Assembly: GCA_024362935.1 (NCBI GenBank)
Contig: JANCRA010000001.1
Location: forward strand, 53,823,930-53,887,929
Direction: 5' to 3'
From: Setophaga petechia
Taxonomy: Eukaryota; Chordata; Aves; Passeriformes; Parulidae
DNA: 64,000 nt
The position numbers and the translations under genes were made by a program. A model generated the notes under the pieces. The model saw nothing but the letters and a program-made list of their open reading frames with translations, ran no database searches and was not told the DNA's origin. Positions 1 to 13,299 of this stretch are shown piece by piece; position 1 is the stretch's first letter; each line of letters opens with the position of its first letter.

Positions 1-2219
1 TCAACCATTTGATTATATATTAATAATGCACAGCTACAGTATCTGTATGAGAAGATTCTGCTTGCTTCCTGTCCCATTTTTGGGGATAGGAGTGTGTGTA
101 GGGGGTGAACATGTCAGTGAAACACAGAAGGATTGCAATGTGGAGCAAAGCAGCCAGTTAATAGCAATTCCTCCTTATACTGAAAACACCCTCTCAGAAA
201 TGTAGCTAATAAGCTAATCAGGTTTCCCAAGTAATAAAAAGTAAAAAATATTTATGTCAGAAAAAAAGGGAAAAAAAGAAGCCACAAGAAAAGTACTAAT
301 TAACAACTGGGAATTCAAACAAATAATGTTATATTTCTTTTTAATTTAGTGGGATACCTAACGTACAAAGAGGAAAATGGTAAAATAGCCAGATGTGTCC
401 TCTGCATGTTCTGCTAAGGACTAAACAGGAGCATTTCCAATCAGCTCACTTGACAGAGCACAGCATAACCAAAACAATTCAGAACTGGAGCAGAGGGAGA
501 ACCACTTAAAAGAGGGAACAAGGAGGAAGAGAGGGAAGAGAAAACAGCAGGTGAATCTGTGCAAAAGGACAAAAGAGAGACCCAGAGCATGGGGATGGAG
601 AGGATGCAAGAGAGACAAGACACAGGAGGTTAAGGTACCGTGCAGGCAGGGAGCTGGAGGGTTGCTAGGCTTCCAACACACTGCCTGTGCACAGCTGCTA
701 TTTATGGGAACATGCCAGAATCAATAGGCAGAAGATTTGTATTCAACATTCTTATTAATGACCTGAAACAAAGGCAAACAGCATACTAATTACAACAGTG
801 GATGATGCTATATTTGGAGCAGCAGTGAGAGAGCTAAAAAAACACAGAAGGATCCATGCAGAAAGAGGGAAAGAAAGGCTCAAAGTAAAGACAAAGCAAG
901 TAATGTAGTTTGGGGAGCAGTAATTGGAGACAGGGATCTGTGAGGAGGATGAGAAGCTTGGGGAAGCAGGAGCCTGAAAGGAAGATCACCAACAGCTCAT
1001 AAAATATTCCCAGTGGGCCATATGATAAGGCAGCACGACATCAGTGTGATTTTGAACAGCAGGCACAGAGGTATCATCTCACTGTCAGACAGAAGCAATG
1101 AAAACTACACCAGCTAAATAATTTAAAAATGGATGGCAAATCAACATCAAACATTTGAGCCACCTTTTTCAGAACAACTCATTATGCCCACAGCTAGATT
1201 TCTGGAAAAGTTTTACTAAGCCCAGTGCCAAACTCTTCCGAAAATCTCAGTATCCAGGGAAATGGCTTCCTATGAAGATATGGGGAGATGTTGCCACAGC
1301 CTGTATCTACTTGACAGGCATCAGGAAATCATCCTCTGATCTTAGTGGTTGCTTTAATTGGTGCAGATCTCACCCCCCTGAAAATTTCAATTCTGTTTTA
1401 TGCTAAATATCAAAATTAGAACTTCTGTTTCTGAAACCTGGGACCACATTAAAAAGACATGTATTTATTGTTTGTGAATCCAGCACATTACAGATTGATT
1501 TTTACTTTTATCTCATTATTAAAAAAAACCAAATCAACCAAAAGAAGATGCTCAGCAAACACTGGGTTCACTCTGCATATCTGAACAGACAATTCTTGCT
1601 CCTGAAAGCGAGGAGATGACTGGTCATCCTTGTTCAGCACAGATGACAAGGAGACACTGTGGGGTAGCAACTATCCCCACGTTACCAATGTCAAACACAA
1701 CCCAGTTAGATGGAGCAAATCACAATTATCTCAGAGGGACCATACATCAGACAGGAAAACAGAAGCAGTGAAACAAAATCGACTTCATGTTCACAATAGC
1801 ACTACTGTCAAGACACAAACCATCTTTAAAATACACAATAATAAAGCACACAGAGCCTGGCACCAGCTCACACCAGAGGCTCTGATCCCTGTGTGGATGG
1901 CAGGGACAGGAGGGACAGCAGGGCTGGAGCAGGGAAGGGAATCAGCCCTTGACAGACTCACTGCAGGCATCCCTCTCCCATGTGGCTCCCAGTCCCTTCA
2001 CAGGGACTTGAACAACCACAGCAAGGTGACTACTCTGAGCCTGGAACATGCCTGGAGAGCCACCATCCTCACACTTTGCTCTCTGTGTGGTGTTCCACAC
2101 ACAGAGCCCATCACAGCCCTATTTTCTCAACACACTTTGGGACCAGGCAGCTGCTGTGAAGCTTTGAGCCTGTTTGCATGTCATAGCATGTAAGAAACTT
2201 TTTTCTGGTCCTGGAGCAG

Positions 2220-2253
2220 ATTTGGTTTTAAGTCAAATGACTTAAAACCAAAT
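2220..2253. repeat. Perfect inverted repeat, 16-bp arms with 2-nt loop
   Basis: Positions 2220-2235 are the exact reverse complement of 2238-2253, separated by AA. The arm reads ATTTGGTTTTAAGTCA. The loop is too short for a microRNA precursor. A template-switch quasi-palindrome or a remnant of a small palindromic element are both possible. Confidence 0.9.
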
Positions 2254-5200
2254 GACACATCTTACATCAGCCAGGATTGGGGTGTACTACATCAATGCCA
2301 GCAAGTTGGGAAGACATTCCCAGTCTCTCCAGTACCAACAATGGACAAAAACGTGGGGGGGAAAGTGCTCACTCCTTTAAACAAGAGAGATGGCAGGCCT
2401 TGTGAGATCAGAGCAGTGACTCACCAAGCCACATACGTTCTTCTGACAGGTTAAGGGGAGTTGCTATGCAGTGGAGACTGAATTAAAGAAGAATTAAAAC
2501 ACTAATTAAAAAGGAAAAAAGAAAAAAAAAGACAACACAGGCCAGCTATTGTTGCACTAGCACTGCCTGCACACTTCAAGTGGTGTGGACTTCAAGATGT
2601 GACATTTTGCACAGAGAGTATGTGAGAAGTAATTACCAGGGCAAGTAATTACTGGAGGCTGTCCCAGAATTGTTATCACACTTGCTCTGACCAGAAGGGT
2701 GACAGTCCTTGGGTCAGGATAGCCACCAAGGGTCAGGGCCTTGGTTTGATGTCTTGTTCTGAGGACATCAGCCCCATTTACTCCTGTGCTGGCTGCTGCC
2801 AACCCCCTGATGCAAAGGCCTGCTCACAAGCAACCCACAGCATTATTTTGTGCTGAGGGAGCTGCTCCTTCAGCAGTGTCTGCACACTCCAGGTGCTATT
2901 TTGGAAAAAAACTTAGTTTTTCTACTGCCATCTTTCTGGGGATGTTTCAGAAGCACACAGCACTCTGCTCTGATGGAGGTCCCACTGCTGGGTCAGGACA
3001 CTCCCAACACCGTTCAGCCTAGAAGGTCTGACACATTCCCAGGCCCAGCCTGAAGTCACATTCAGAAAAGGCTTATTCATTTTTACAAACACACTCTGTG
3101 TCTCCAGCAGATCAAGGATCAGCAGGCAAGATCCCCTGGATACAGGAGGGAGTAATTTCCTCGGATGTGAATTCTAATCACACTAATGGCAAAGGAAGCA
3201 CATCTTTTGCTTGGGGAATTAAAATTAACAAATGCAAGGGCTGTGCTTCACCTGTAGACATCTGTTACCTCTTCAACAAGAGGGCAGCTGGAGACAGCTG
3301 ACCTTAAAATGCTGTTCATGATGGAGACATCTTGTGACATGACACCATTTGGTGGAAATTCTCTCTCCACAGTAGCCAGCAAAGTCTCAAGCAAGCTGCT
3401 GAGAAATTTTCCTCTTAGCATAGCCATTTTTCTCTCCTGTATGTATGTAAAAGGATAAAACTTGACTCATTTGTATTAAAAAAAACTATTTGAGGATTAA
3501 AATTACAGGAATGGACATGAAACTTTTGTCTGCTTCTACACTAGCATCCTGTGCTTATTCAATCAGATAAAAATTGCTTGTTAGGGAATTTTACTTAACC
3601 AAATGAGTCAAACCCAAAATCTTACATTATGCTGCAAGAACTGCATGAGACATACAAACAGCAAGTTGCTCAAGCACAAACATGCAAAGCTGGCTAACTG
3701 CCATAAATATGGAACACTCCTGTAACTTCCAGTGGTGATTTTTTCCTTTCTAAAAATTAAATTACATCTGCATATCCTGTATCTGCCTTCTCCTCCTCAC
3801 TTGGGTTTTACTGTTATTCAGTGGCAGATTTAGGACTAATACCACCAAACCAGGGAAACTTCCAGTGGTGCTGAGTGATGCCTAACTTCATTCCCTCTGA
3901 AATTCAGGGCAGCACTGCCACCCATTTCAGCAGCTGCACCATGCCTGGTCTCTTCTGAACTCCTAAGAGATCCTCCACTACACACACAGAGGTAGAAGAT
4001 TCTCTTCTGATTCAACATCAGGGCTCAGACCAGAAATGCAGCTGCCAATTTTATGGTGTCTCGCATGCTCTTTCATGTTTTCATTAGATAATGTCAAGTT
4101 TGGGGATACACTTTCTTAAAATGCCATGTCTGCCCTCAGAATGGAAAGTTTTCCTACCCCAAATCAGGGCAGCAGTCTTTCCAAACAGCTCAGTTAAAAA
4201 TGCTGGTTGATGTCACACACTGCACCAGTGGGAGGGCCAGGGTCACCATGCAGCATTCTTAGATGCAGATTAGATATCAAGACCCCAGTACAGATCTGTG
4301 CTGCTAAACTCCAGGGAAACCTTGGAGATCTCTTCCTCCAGAGCAAAGAGACACCAGGCAGCAGTAACAAATCATTTAACTTGCAGCATCCTACTAAAAA
4401 AAAGCCTTATTTCCTGACCTGGAACTACATTTATTAAGGAGGAAGAAATTTTCACTGTGGTCCCTAAATTGCTGACAAGAAGCAATGCTGAATTAGTGCT
4501 CTGGCCCTGGGGTCTCTGGGATGGAAACACTGCTCTGCTAGCCAACCCTCTGCTCACTGAGCCCTGCTAACTATCCAAGGCTGGCATCCAAAGCTCCTTG
4601 GGCTGGATTCAAGTGAGCAAATGAGAATTAAAAAGCACTGGCATGCAGCAGCACCAATTCCCTGGGCCGCCCGCCATACAGGTCATGCCAGCTCTCATGG
4701 GGAGCTGTGCTTCCCTGTGGAGAGAAAACATGCAAAATCCCAGGCCAGAAAGTTTCATCTAAAATTAGATCTACACATCCTCTGAGCTACTCTAAATTGA
4801 GCCACGAGAGACAGAGATAAGAGGAAGCACATCAAAGGCAAAGGGGAAGCGGAGTTTCAGAGCTGCACAGAAGATGATTTCTGATGATGCCCTGCTGCTG
4901 CCCCTCTGTACCGTGGTGGAGCTCCAGGAGAAGCCATTTATCACATCCCCTTGGCCCTGCCACCACCAGCTCAAGAAATCCAGGCTGCCTCTGCCTGGAT
5001 GCACATGCCTGCGTATGCATTTTCAGAACATTCCCCAGAGCCAGCACTTTTGGCTGAGTATACAAAAGACTTTATTCCAGTTGGAATAGCAGAAATGTTC
5101 ATATTGACAGCTGCAGCCAATGTGACACAAATAGAGCCAATAGAGCAATGGAAATCATGGCTGACAGCAATTATTCCAGCCAATGCCAGAACTCCCCTAG

Positions 5201-7180
5201 GAAGGAAATACAGATTCCCTGAACTCACCAGCAGCTGAAGATTGCCTTAAGATGTCAAACAGCTTGCATATATTTTTAGATCAAAAGAGAAGGCTCGAAG
5301 ATGCTTTGGCTTCTCTGAAATTTTTGATGCTTATGTGTAGCCTGTGTCAGCTCAGCTGGGTCCTGCGTCATCACAAAACCACAGGCAGATTTCACTCCTC
5401 TCCTAGTGACCTCACTGCTGTCCTCAATCCGCACACTGACTCGGGCTCTGGTGGGTTTTAAGTGCTCTATAAATTCTGCCAAGACAGAATAAATGCCAAT
5501 TTTACCTCTTTTTTTCAGGGACAGAGTAAAAAAATAGCATGGTTAAGCCATTAGCACAGCACCCCAGAGCCTTGTGTTCAGCAGGCAGCTCTGCCCTCAG
5601 GAAGAAGGTTTAGTTACTGTTTAGTTATTGCTTAACATCCCTTTCCAAAAAGGGACAAAGCCAAAGCTGACCCTGTGCAGAACCAGGTACATGACAGGGG
5701 AATGCCCTGCTCTGACCCAGTGCCCTCCCTGTGACCACCAAAGCAGAGATCTGATGGGTTTGACTCTCCAGGACTTCACAGTCCAGACGATGTTTCCTTC
5801 TGTATCACTGCACCTTGCCTAGCTGTTTTGTGTCTGCTCCACTTGTATGCCATCAGCTGCTGTACCACTTCTTCCCCCTTCCAAAACCAAACAGAGCTCA
5901 GAGCAAAACCTGTTACAATGGCCTCTTCCAACTTTCCCTCCTGGCAGTTTTAGCCTCAGAGCTGGGCTGCAAGTGCTAAATCTCATCAAAATTAGAATGC
6001 ACAAGCCCCCTGCACCCAATAGGTCAGTCAGCCAGAGCTGTCAGGTTGAAGGATGGTGCCAGGGCAGAGGAGGAGACCTTGTGTGTGAGCAGGATGATGC
6101 TCCCTGGGGGCACTCACCAGGTGATTGCTCCCCACACTGCCCCAGTGACTCTTCATTGTGTCCCTCCAGCACAATCAGCCCTGCCCCAGCCCAGCTCTGC
6201 TCCTCCAGTGAGCTTGAGCACTCAGAACATCATCTGAGACACCACTGTCCAAAAATGTTTTGAGAAAGATCCTCCAGAAATCCCCATCCCTGGTGTTGAG
6301 GACAAGGAAGGATGGCAGGCACACAATTCCCCATGCCAGCATCACAAACAGCCTTCCCTCTGTTTCACATCAGCTTTGTTTTACTTAGCACAGTAATTGT
6401 TAATGTTTCACTCTCCAGTGGGGCAGCACATTTTATTGTTAGCCTACATGGTAAAAATAAAATCTGATTACAAGAAATTGCTTGGCTTCAATTCTAACAT
6501 CGGTTTTAGTTACAAGTGCAGCTGTGACTGCAGGGAGGGTAGGTGGCGTGGCAGAGATGAGGAACCACACTAAATTCAGTGCAGTAAGCCCCCTGAGACT
6601 TCTCCTGTAGACAAGTCCATCCTGACTCATCCACTGAAACTCCTAAGACCCTCTATTCTGATATCCCCACCTGCACATCTAACCAAAGATAAAAAGCTAG
6701 AGCCAGAAATCCCTGATGACTCCCCAGAGCTGCCTGCACCAGCTCAGGGACTGGAGGACCATGGCTAAAGAAGGCACTTTATGCTTTTGTGGCCTTTGGC
6801 TGGGCTTTTGTGTGTTTGCCAGAGTCAGCTCTGGGGGTGCCACAAACCTTCCCTTCAAGGGGCTGCTTCACAGGGATGCCTCTCCCAAGCCCAGAATATC
6901 AGGGGGCAGCCCAAATGGCAACAATCCTGCCAAATTCAGACAGGCATTTCTACCTTTGCTGGATCCAGCTGTCATCTCTGTCCTCATCACACAGATCAAA
7001 GGGAAAGAGTGCTTGAGGTTCTTGTGGCTTGGCTGGTCAGAGCAGCCCAGCAGTGCTTTGTGCTGGGTGAACATCCCAGTTATCAAGCACACAGTTTCAC
7101 TGCTCACTCATCCATTCCCACTGTAGCAATTCCTCAAGAGTGCCCTGAACCCACTCCTGAGAGCAACGGGACCAAAGGAC

Positions 7181-7565
7181 TGTCACAGACACATTTTATG
7201 AAAAATTCTCTTGCTAGGATTTTTTTCTCCTGAGAAGCTGAGAGGCCTCAGGAACAAAATGTAAATAATTATCTGCTGCTGTGGAAGGCAACAGGTGGAT
7301 CTGTGATTGGTCTGGTGTGATTGTTCTAATTAATGGCCAATCGCAGTCCAGCGGTCCCAGACTGTGTGGTCAGTCATAAGATTTTGCTATCATTCCATTC
7401 TTTTTCCTTTCCTTGCAAGCCTTCTGATGAAATCCTTTATTTCTTCTATTCTTTTAGTATAGTTTTAATATAATATATATCATAAAATAAAAAATAAGCC
7501 TTCTGAAACATGGAGTCAGATCCTCATCTCTTCTCTCGTCCTAGGACCCCTGTGAATCCACCACA
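7181..7565 (+). mobile_element. Solo LTR, ERVK-like family, copy A1
   Basis: A 385-bp element begins TGTCACAG and ends CCACCACA. It is flanked by near-identical 6-bp target duplications: AAGGAC at 7175-7180 and ATGGAC at 7566-7571. TG...CA ends with a 6-bp duplication are typical of class II (ERVK-type) retrovirus LTRs. A CCAAT-type box (GGCCAATCGCAG) lies mid-element, and an AT-rich stretch with AATAAA lies near the 3' end. No internal retroviral coding sequence adjoins it, so it is a solo LTR. The copy at 15537-15922 is its closest relative here, in opposite orientation. Confidence 0.8.
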
Positions 7566-7917
7566 ATGGACCATTACACACACCCGGGGCTCAGCACACA
7601 CATGGAATTTTCTCCCCATTCCTGTGCTCACAGTGCCCACATGACATGCAGCACACAGGACAGAGGGAAACAACACCAGCAATGCACTGGGGAGGAAATC
7701 AGGATAAAGAACACAACCACATACTTACAGCTGAACACTCTGACAGACAAGGCCCTAAGGAACCACCTCCAGCAACAGTTAAACAAGAGAGGAGTGAACA
7801 CTGGGGAAGGGAAAACATCCAACAGGCAGGAGTGTCCTCAGCAGGAGATCACCTCAGAGCAGGATGCTGGAACAGACCCAGGAACACTCTGTGACTGTAT
7901 CCATCCATACCTATGCC

Positions 7918-8095
7918 ATGAACAGGCTGCCCAGGGAAGGGGTGGAATCTCCATCCCTGGGTGGATTTAAAAGATGCACAGTTGTGGTGCTTAGGGACAT
8001 GGTTCAGTTGTGGACTTGGCAGTGTAGGCTAATGGTTGGTTTTGATCATCTCAGAGGCCTTTTCCAAACCAAGTGATTCTGTGATGCTGTTCTAT
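7918..8095 (+). mobile_element. CR1 LINE 3'-end fragment
   Basis: The sequence follows the well-known 3' end of avian CR1 non-LTR retrotransposons: GAACAGGCTGCCCAGGGAAG, then a TTTAAAAGA block, a GTGCTTAGGGACATGGTTCA block, and a TTTTCCAAACC..GATTCTGTGAT end resembling the degenerate ATTCTATG repeat. It is heavily 5'-truncated, as most CR1 copies are, and no ORF2 coding part is present. Confidence 0.85.
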
Positions 8096-11000
8096 CTGTG
8101 CACTATGTGAGGGTATGTTCCCAGTTTTACCATGGACATGGAGCTCAGACAATTTCCAGAGGTGTTACAGCCACCCCCAGATCCAGGGCTCATGCCATTT
8201 TTAAGGAGAGAAACACTGAGAAAATACTTTGTTCTTCTCAGAGATGATGGTAGTCCAGCTCTTGATGCCAGGAGGGAAGGAAGAAGCCAAGAATTTGGCT
8301 ATTCAGAGTGACAGCTGTATAAGTACACTTTCAAATGGGCCAGGGGAGGAAAAGCCAGTCCAAAACTTCCTCTGGAGACAAGCAGGGCTACTCTCCTGGG
8401 CAGATGTGCACCTCAGGGATGCAATTAACATTTGGATGCTCCACCTCCTCTCCATGATGCTCCACCTCATGATCTAGTGGAGCAGCTGCTGTCTTGAACT
8501 GCTGAAAGCATGGTGGAGCTGGGGGCTGATGGACAACAAGGCCAGCCTCCTGTATTCCACAGAAACCACCCAGAGCTGCTCTCTGCTCATGGCTGAGATT
8601 TTTCTGGAAGCCAGCAAACAGGAGGTAACTGTGGTTTAAGGTGAAAAAAGGTCCTTCTGTTCCTTAAGCCCTTCCCACCAAGTGTCCAAGATAAATGCAT
8701 TTGTTCCCTATTTCTGACCCAAAGCCTCACCTACAGAAATCACCTGAGCACAACCACTGTCCAGGCCACAGGGGAGCATAAACACCCTCAAGAGTGGCAG
8801 AAGGATGACAGAGAAGTTTCCATCAAATGTCTCTGTTTCTCTGGGTGTGAAACAGAGACAGTAATTGCACTCTCCTTCATCCACAGAGCTACCAAGGGGA
8901 ACATCCCTGGGGCTAGGATTTTTTTATTTACAGCTGTCTGGCCGTGCATAGGAACGGTTGGCACTAAAGCCAGTTAAAAACCAGAAAGCCAGCAGGTGGC
9001 ACTCAAGAATATCCAAGATTCTGGAATCATGCAGGACCAATAAAACTTGCATCTGCAGTGCACAACAGCAACCTGTGCCTCGTTACACAGGCGTGCTGTC
9101 CACCAGCAGCCTGAGGAAGAGGTGATAACCCCAAGTGCTGAGACCACAATTGCTTTAATCTCTTTTGTTGATGAGATCCAGGCATCCCAGGTGGGATCCA
9201 GACTCTTGCCTGGAGTAGCTTGCATCTCAGCAGGGGTGCAGCTGGGCAGCACTGCTGCTCTGTCTGTGCTCCCAGCACTTGTGCATGGGGGTAAAGCTGA
9301 GGATAAGCATGGCAAAGGGCTCACCGTGGCTGAACGTGAACAATCTGGAGCTCTCAGGAGCACCAAAACATCTCCTAAATGCTGCTACAACAATGGCAAC
9401 AAGCCTCCCTTCCCACATGAGCACCATTAGGGCAAGGCCATCCTCCTCCCCAAGCCCAGGCTCTGGCAAGGCACAGCAGGGTGTGACATCCACTCCTCCC
9501 TCATGCAGCTCTGCCAAACACATCCAGGTGATTTGGCATTTCTGGGTGGCCATGCTTGTGCAGGTTTTTTAAGGTGTTTCAGCAGCCTGAAATGAAAGGT
9601 TTTAAAGCAGGTAAACAGCTGTATCTCTTCTGCAGCAGCTCTGTTTCCTAAAATTAATTTGGCTACTTCAAGTGCATCCTCCTGAACCCTCTGCAACTAA
9701 AAAGCACCTTTTTCCAAACAAAATCCAAGACAATCACATGATCCCCCAGATGGAGTCTTTAAGAAATTACCATGAGCCCACCAAAAGAAACTGTGAGCAG
9801 CTGTCAGCATTGGGCCCTGCAGTGAAACATGCTGGTACTTCCCTCTGTGCAAGGATTTCAGAGTTTTTTAGACAGCTTACCTAAATCAAACAGATAAAGC
9901 TCCCTGGGACTGCCACAGGGTGGAGCTGGCTGGAGCAAGGAGGGTCCTGGATAAGAAGCATCATTTAATGGCATGTTACTGTCATAGGTGACCTCTGGAA
10001 GGCGGTGCAGCACGGCCAGCCCAAAAGACAACATCAGTGAGCCACAGCCCCAACAGTGGCCACAAGCGCCCCTTTGTACAAGTTCCCTCCTGGAAAATCT
10101 CCATGCCAGCCCCACCAGCAGTGAGCTGCTGTCACCCTGCTCAGTTCCTCCTGGGAGGATGGTGATGCCTCCCCTTCAAACCCCCGTGGTGCTGAGCACC
10201 AGGGGGAAGGCAGCAGGTTCTGCACCAGGGTCTTCTGCATTCACCCCACACCAAACCACAAGTCAGGCTGGCAAAGAGCAAGGCAAGGGAGCTCCCAGCG
10301 AGCCCAGGTTGCGCAGCAGGGGACATTCCACATCCACTCAGCAGGTTCCATGGCTGTCCCACGGGGACAGCCCAGGGCTGCTGGATGCCTTGCACACACC
10401 ATCTGCTGACTCTCAGGTCAAGGCAGCTCCCAGCTCATGGAAAATTTTGACATGAGTAATTTCATTGTTTCTGTTCAGCTTGGACTGAAATCAAATTCCA
10501 CAGAGACATTGGGATGGCCCTGAAAGCCTGTGTTTCAACCAGCTTATCTGTATATCCCTTGAAAGATAACCCAATTCCCGGTTCTGCAGCAATCCACATC
10601 CCCAGTTCTGCAGCACCCAGAGTGCTGTTTGGGATCCCTGGTGCAGCCCCAGCTCCACGTGGGGTGTGGGAAGCTGCAGCACGGGGCTCAGGGTGCTGGT
10701 GCGGGAGGCAGCAGGAACAGAGGAGCACAGATAATCCAGGGTAAACAACCAGCTGAGCCTTCCTTGGCAGCGCTCTCCCATTGTCTATTATGTACAGCTG
10801 GACAAATGTCAATAAATTACCAATGGAAATGAGCCCTGCCGAGCAGGCAGCTTGGCCTGAGCAGCTGTTTTCTAGGTGGCACAGTGGCATTTCAGCTCCA
10901 CTTTGCCATCGGTGCTGCAGCAGCTGCCTCCCTCTGGGGGTGGGAAGGGAAGGAGGAAAGCAAGAGGGAGGGTTTGTACCTGGTCTCCCTCAGGGGAGAA

Positions 11001-13299
11001 CACAATGGGAGGTGGATATCTTGGGGGAGGAGAAGGTAAGAAGCCAAGCAGGCAGTGGTGAGTCATGGGAAGCTGTGGCTTCCTGCCAGACACCACGGAG
11101 GTCACAGCCAGCACTGGCATCCCACTCCCAGCACACTTGTTCCTGCAGCTTATCCATGGGGGAGCAATGGTGGGGAACACAGAGCAGAGCAATGCACAGG
11201 ATCACTGGGAAGCTTCCCGAGGGCCGGGAAAGCTTGGGAAGAGAAAGAAAACCATAGAGGGATGCATGGAAGGCTGCAGCTCCTCCATCTGCACCCTTCA
11301 GCGTACACACATCCCTGCACTACCTGACACTACTCCCATGCCGCCATCCAAGTTTGCCAGCGTGCCAGCCGCGCTCCAAAGGCTGGCTGGCAGCCAGCAC
11401 CCACAGAAAGGCAGTCTCACAGCTGATCTGCACGGGGAAGGAGATGTGGAGAACTGGGGAGGGTGAGGGACACCTCTGATTGACAACTATTTCTCCCAAC
11501 ACAACTTCACTGGTTGGCTCCTGCCGCACCGAAGCGAGGTGGGTTTGTCAATTTCAGCAACAGCCACCCTTTTTGATCTGCCCTGAGTGGCTCAGAGGGA
11601 TCTCAGAAACAGGTCACCAGCGTGACAGCAAGCTAATTTGTCTGACATATTCTGCAGGAGAGTGTGTATTTTCACTGTTGCTCAGCACCTCTGAGGTGGC
11701 AGCAGCCAGATGTGAGAGTGGCACGCACTGTCCAGGAGAGCTGGAGCCAGTGCTCTCGCTCCCTGTTGTGGAGCCCCTGTAAAAACCACCCACCAAACTC
11801 CCATAAAAACTCTGTGGTCTGCTCTAGGGTGGCTGTTAAAAATATTTATGTCAAGAAATGAGAGGCTCTGGCTTTCAGAAGTAAAGGCATTAAGCTGCAA
11901 AGTCGTTGAGAACTGTTTATTATGTAGTGTCTGTTTAATCTCCATCAGGAAAAAATACCTCAGAGGATGGAGGGCTGAATTGGTAATTCCATCCTTTGCC
12001 TCCAGCCTCAGAGGGATTTTTGTAATTAAGCACAGTGAAATCAGAGATGATTTCAAATTGTCTTCTTGGAAAGGCAAAACAGAAAAAGCAAGCCCACCTG
12101 CCTGCACACAACAGGACCTAAAAGGGTTGAAAGCAGACCACAGGCTGTGCATTCCAGCCACACAGCTCCCACAGGCTCTCCTGGTCTCCCTGATCGGCCA
12201 GCTGTGGCCAAGATAAACTATGAAATCAGCCTGAACACAACCAGGAATAGGGAGGTGAGAGGAGCAGTGCTTGCAGAAGGAAACTATGGAAAACACAACC
12301 ACCCCACAAACCTCTTCTGGCCATGAGCAAGCCAGGGGGGGATTGTGCAAACCAGGCTGCCAGTCAAATGCAGGTACCCTCCAGAGACCCAGAAACTGAG
12401 GATGGTAACTGAGGGAAAGATTAATTTCCCAACTGCAAGCAGCAATGGTGGCAATCTCTGGGGGTTTAAGACTGAGTATCAAAAGCTGAACCTGTGAAAA
12501 AGAGATTTAGGACTTCTCCAAACAGAAGCAATAAGCCTGACTTCTAAAGCATTTAGCTGGGGCTTCTGAAGAGTCACCTCGACAGTAATGACAGCAGCCT
12601 AACAACCCAAATACCATGTCTGTGAGTTCCTGCAGCAGAGACCCTTCTTTTCTCTGTATAAAAGAACTCCAGGCTGTTACATTCCCCACTTACCTCAAAG
12701 CAGGGTATTTATCCAAGAAATTGCATCAGCTGTAAGGAGCACTCAAGTTTTACCCTCTTGGCCACCGAGATTCATATGAATCAATCAATACACAGTTCTG
12801 CCTGCTGAACAGCGATGCTGACATTCAACATCTATTTGGTCTCACAACCCTGACAAGCCTTGCACAATACTGCAGTGCTTCTATGTAGCATTTTTTCCCG
12901 GCACCATTCTTCTGTGGAGAAAATAGGACCTCACCACTGCAGGATGAAAGAAAAGAAGCTGTATTTCATATTCCCTTCCCCAAACCGAACCCTTGGTTTT
13001 TCACGGCGAGCAGGACAGACCTGCAAGCCATTTCCCCTCAGAAAGCACAGCCTGGCTTATCGTGCCTGCGCCAGCACCTTACAGCACTTACTCGACTTTC
13101 ACATCTTCCCTAATGAAAATTTGTTATCACCTTCCTCAAGAAACAAACGAGGAGCTGATCGTCTACTCCAAACCGGAGCAGAACCCCGCGGGTGTTCAGA
13201 AAGTAACACGGTGAAACAGCAAGGGGACGGCCAGCGCGTCCTCCCTCAGACCTTTACACCGAAACACCAGCGCTCGACTAGGCTTTTTTAACTAAAAAA

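Noticed and set aside
1630..2193. 187-codon open frame in SCD5 intron 1
   Set aside because: No recognisable family and no splice or promoter context; length is compatible with chance.
7181..7565. hAT-type DNA transposon, because copy A2 shows an apparent 8-bp flank match
   Set aside because: The extra two bases come from a mutated TG start. Copies A1, A2 and B1 fit TG-start LTRs with 6-bp duplications, and the CCAAT and AATAAA features fit an LTR.
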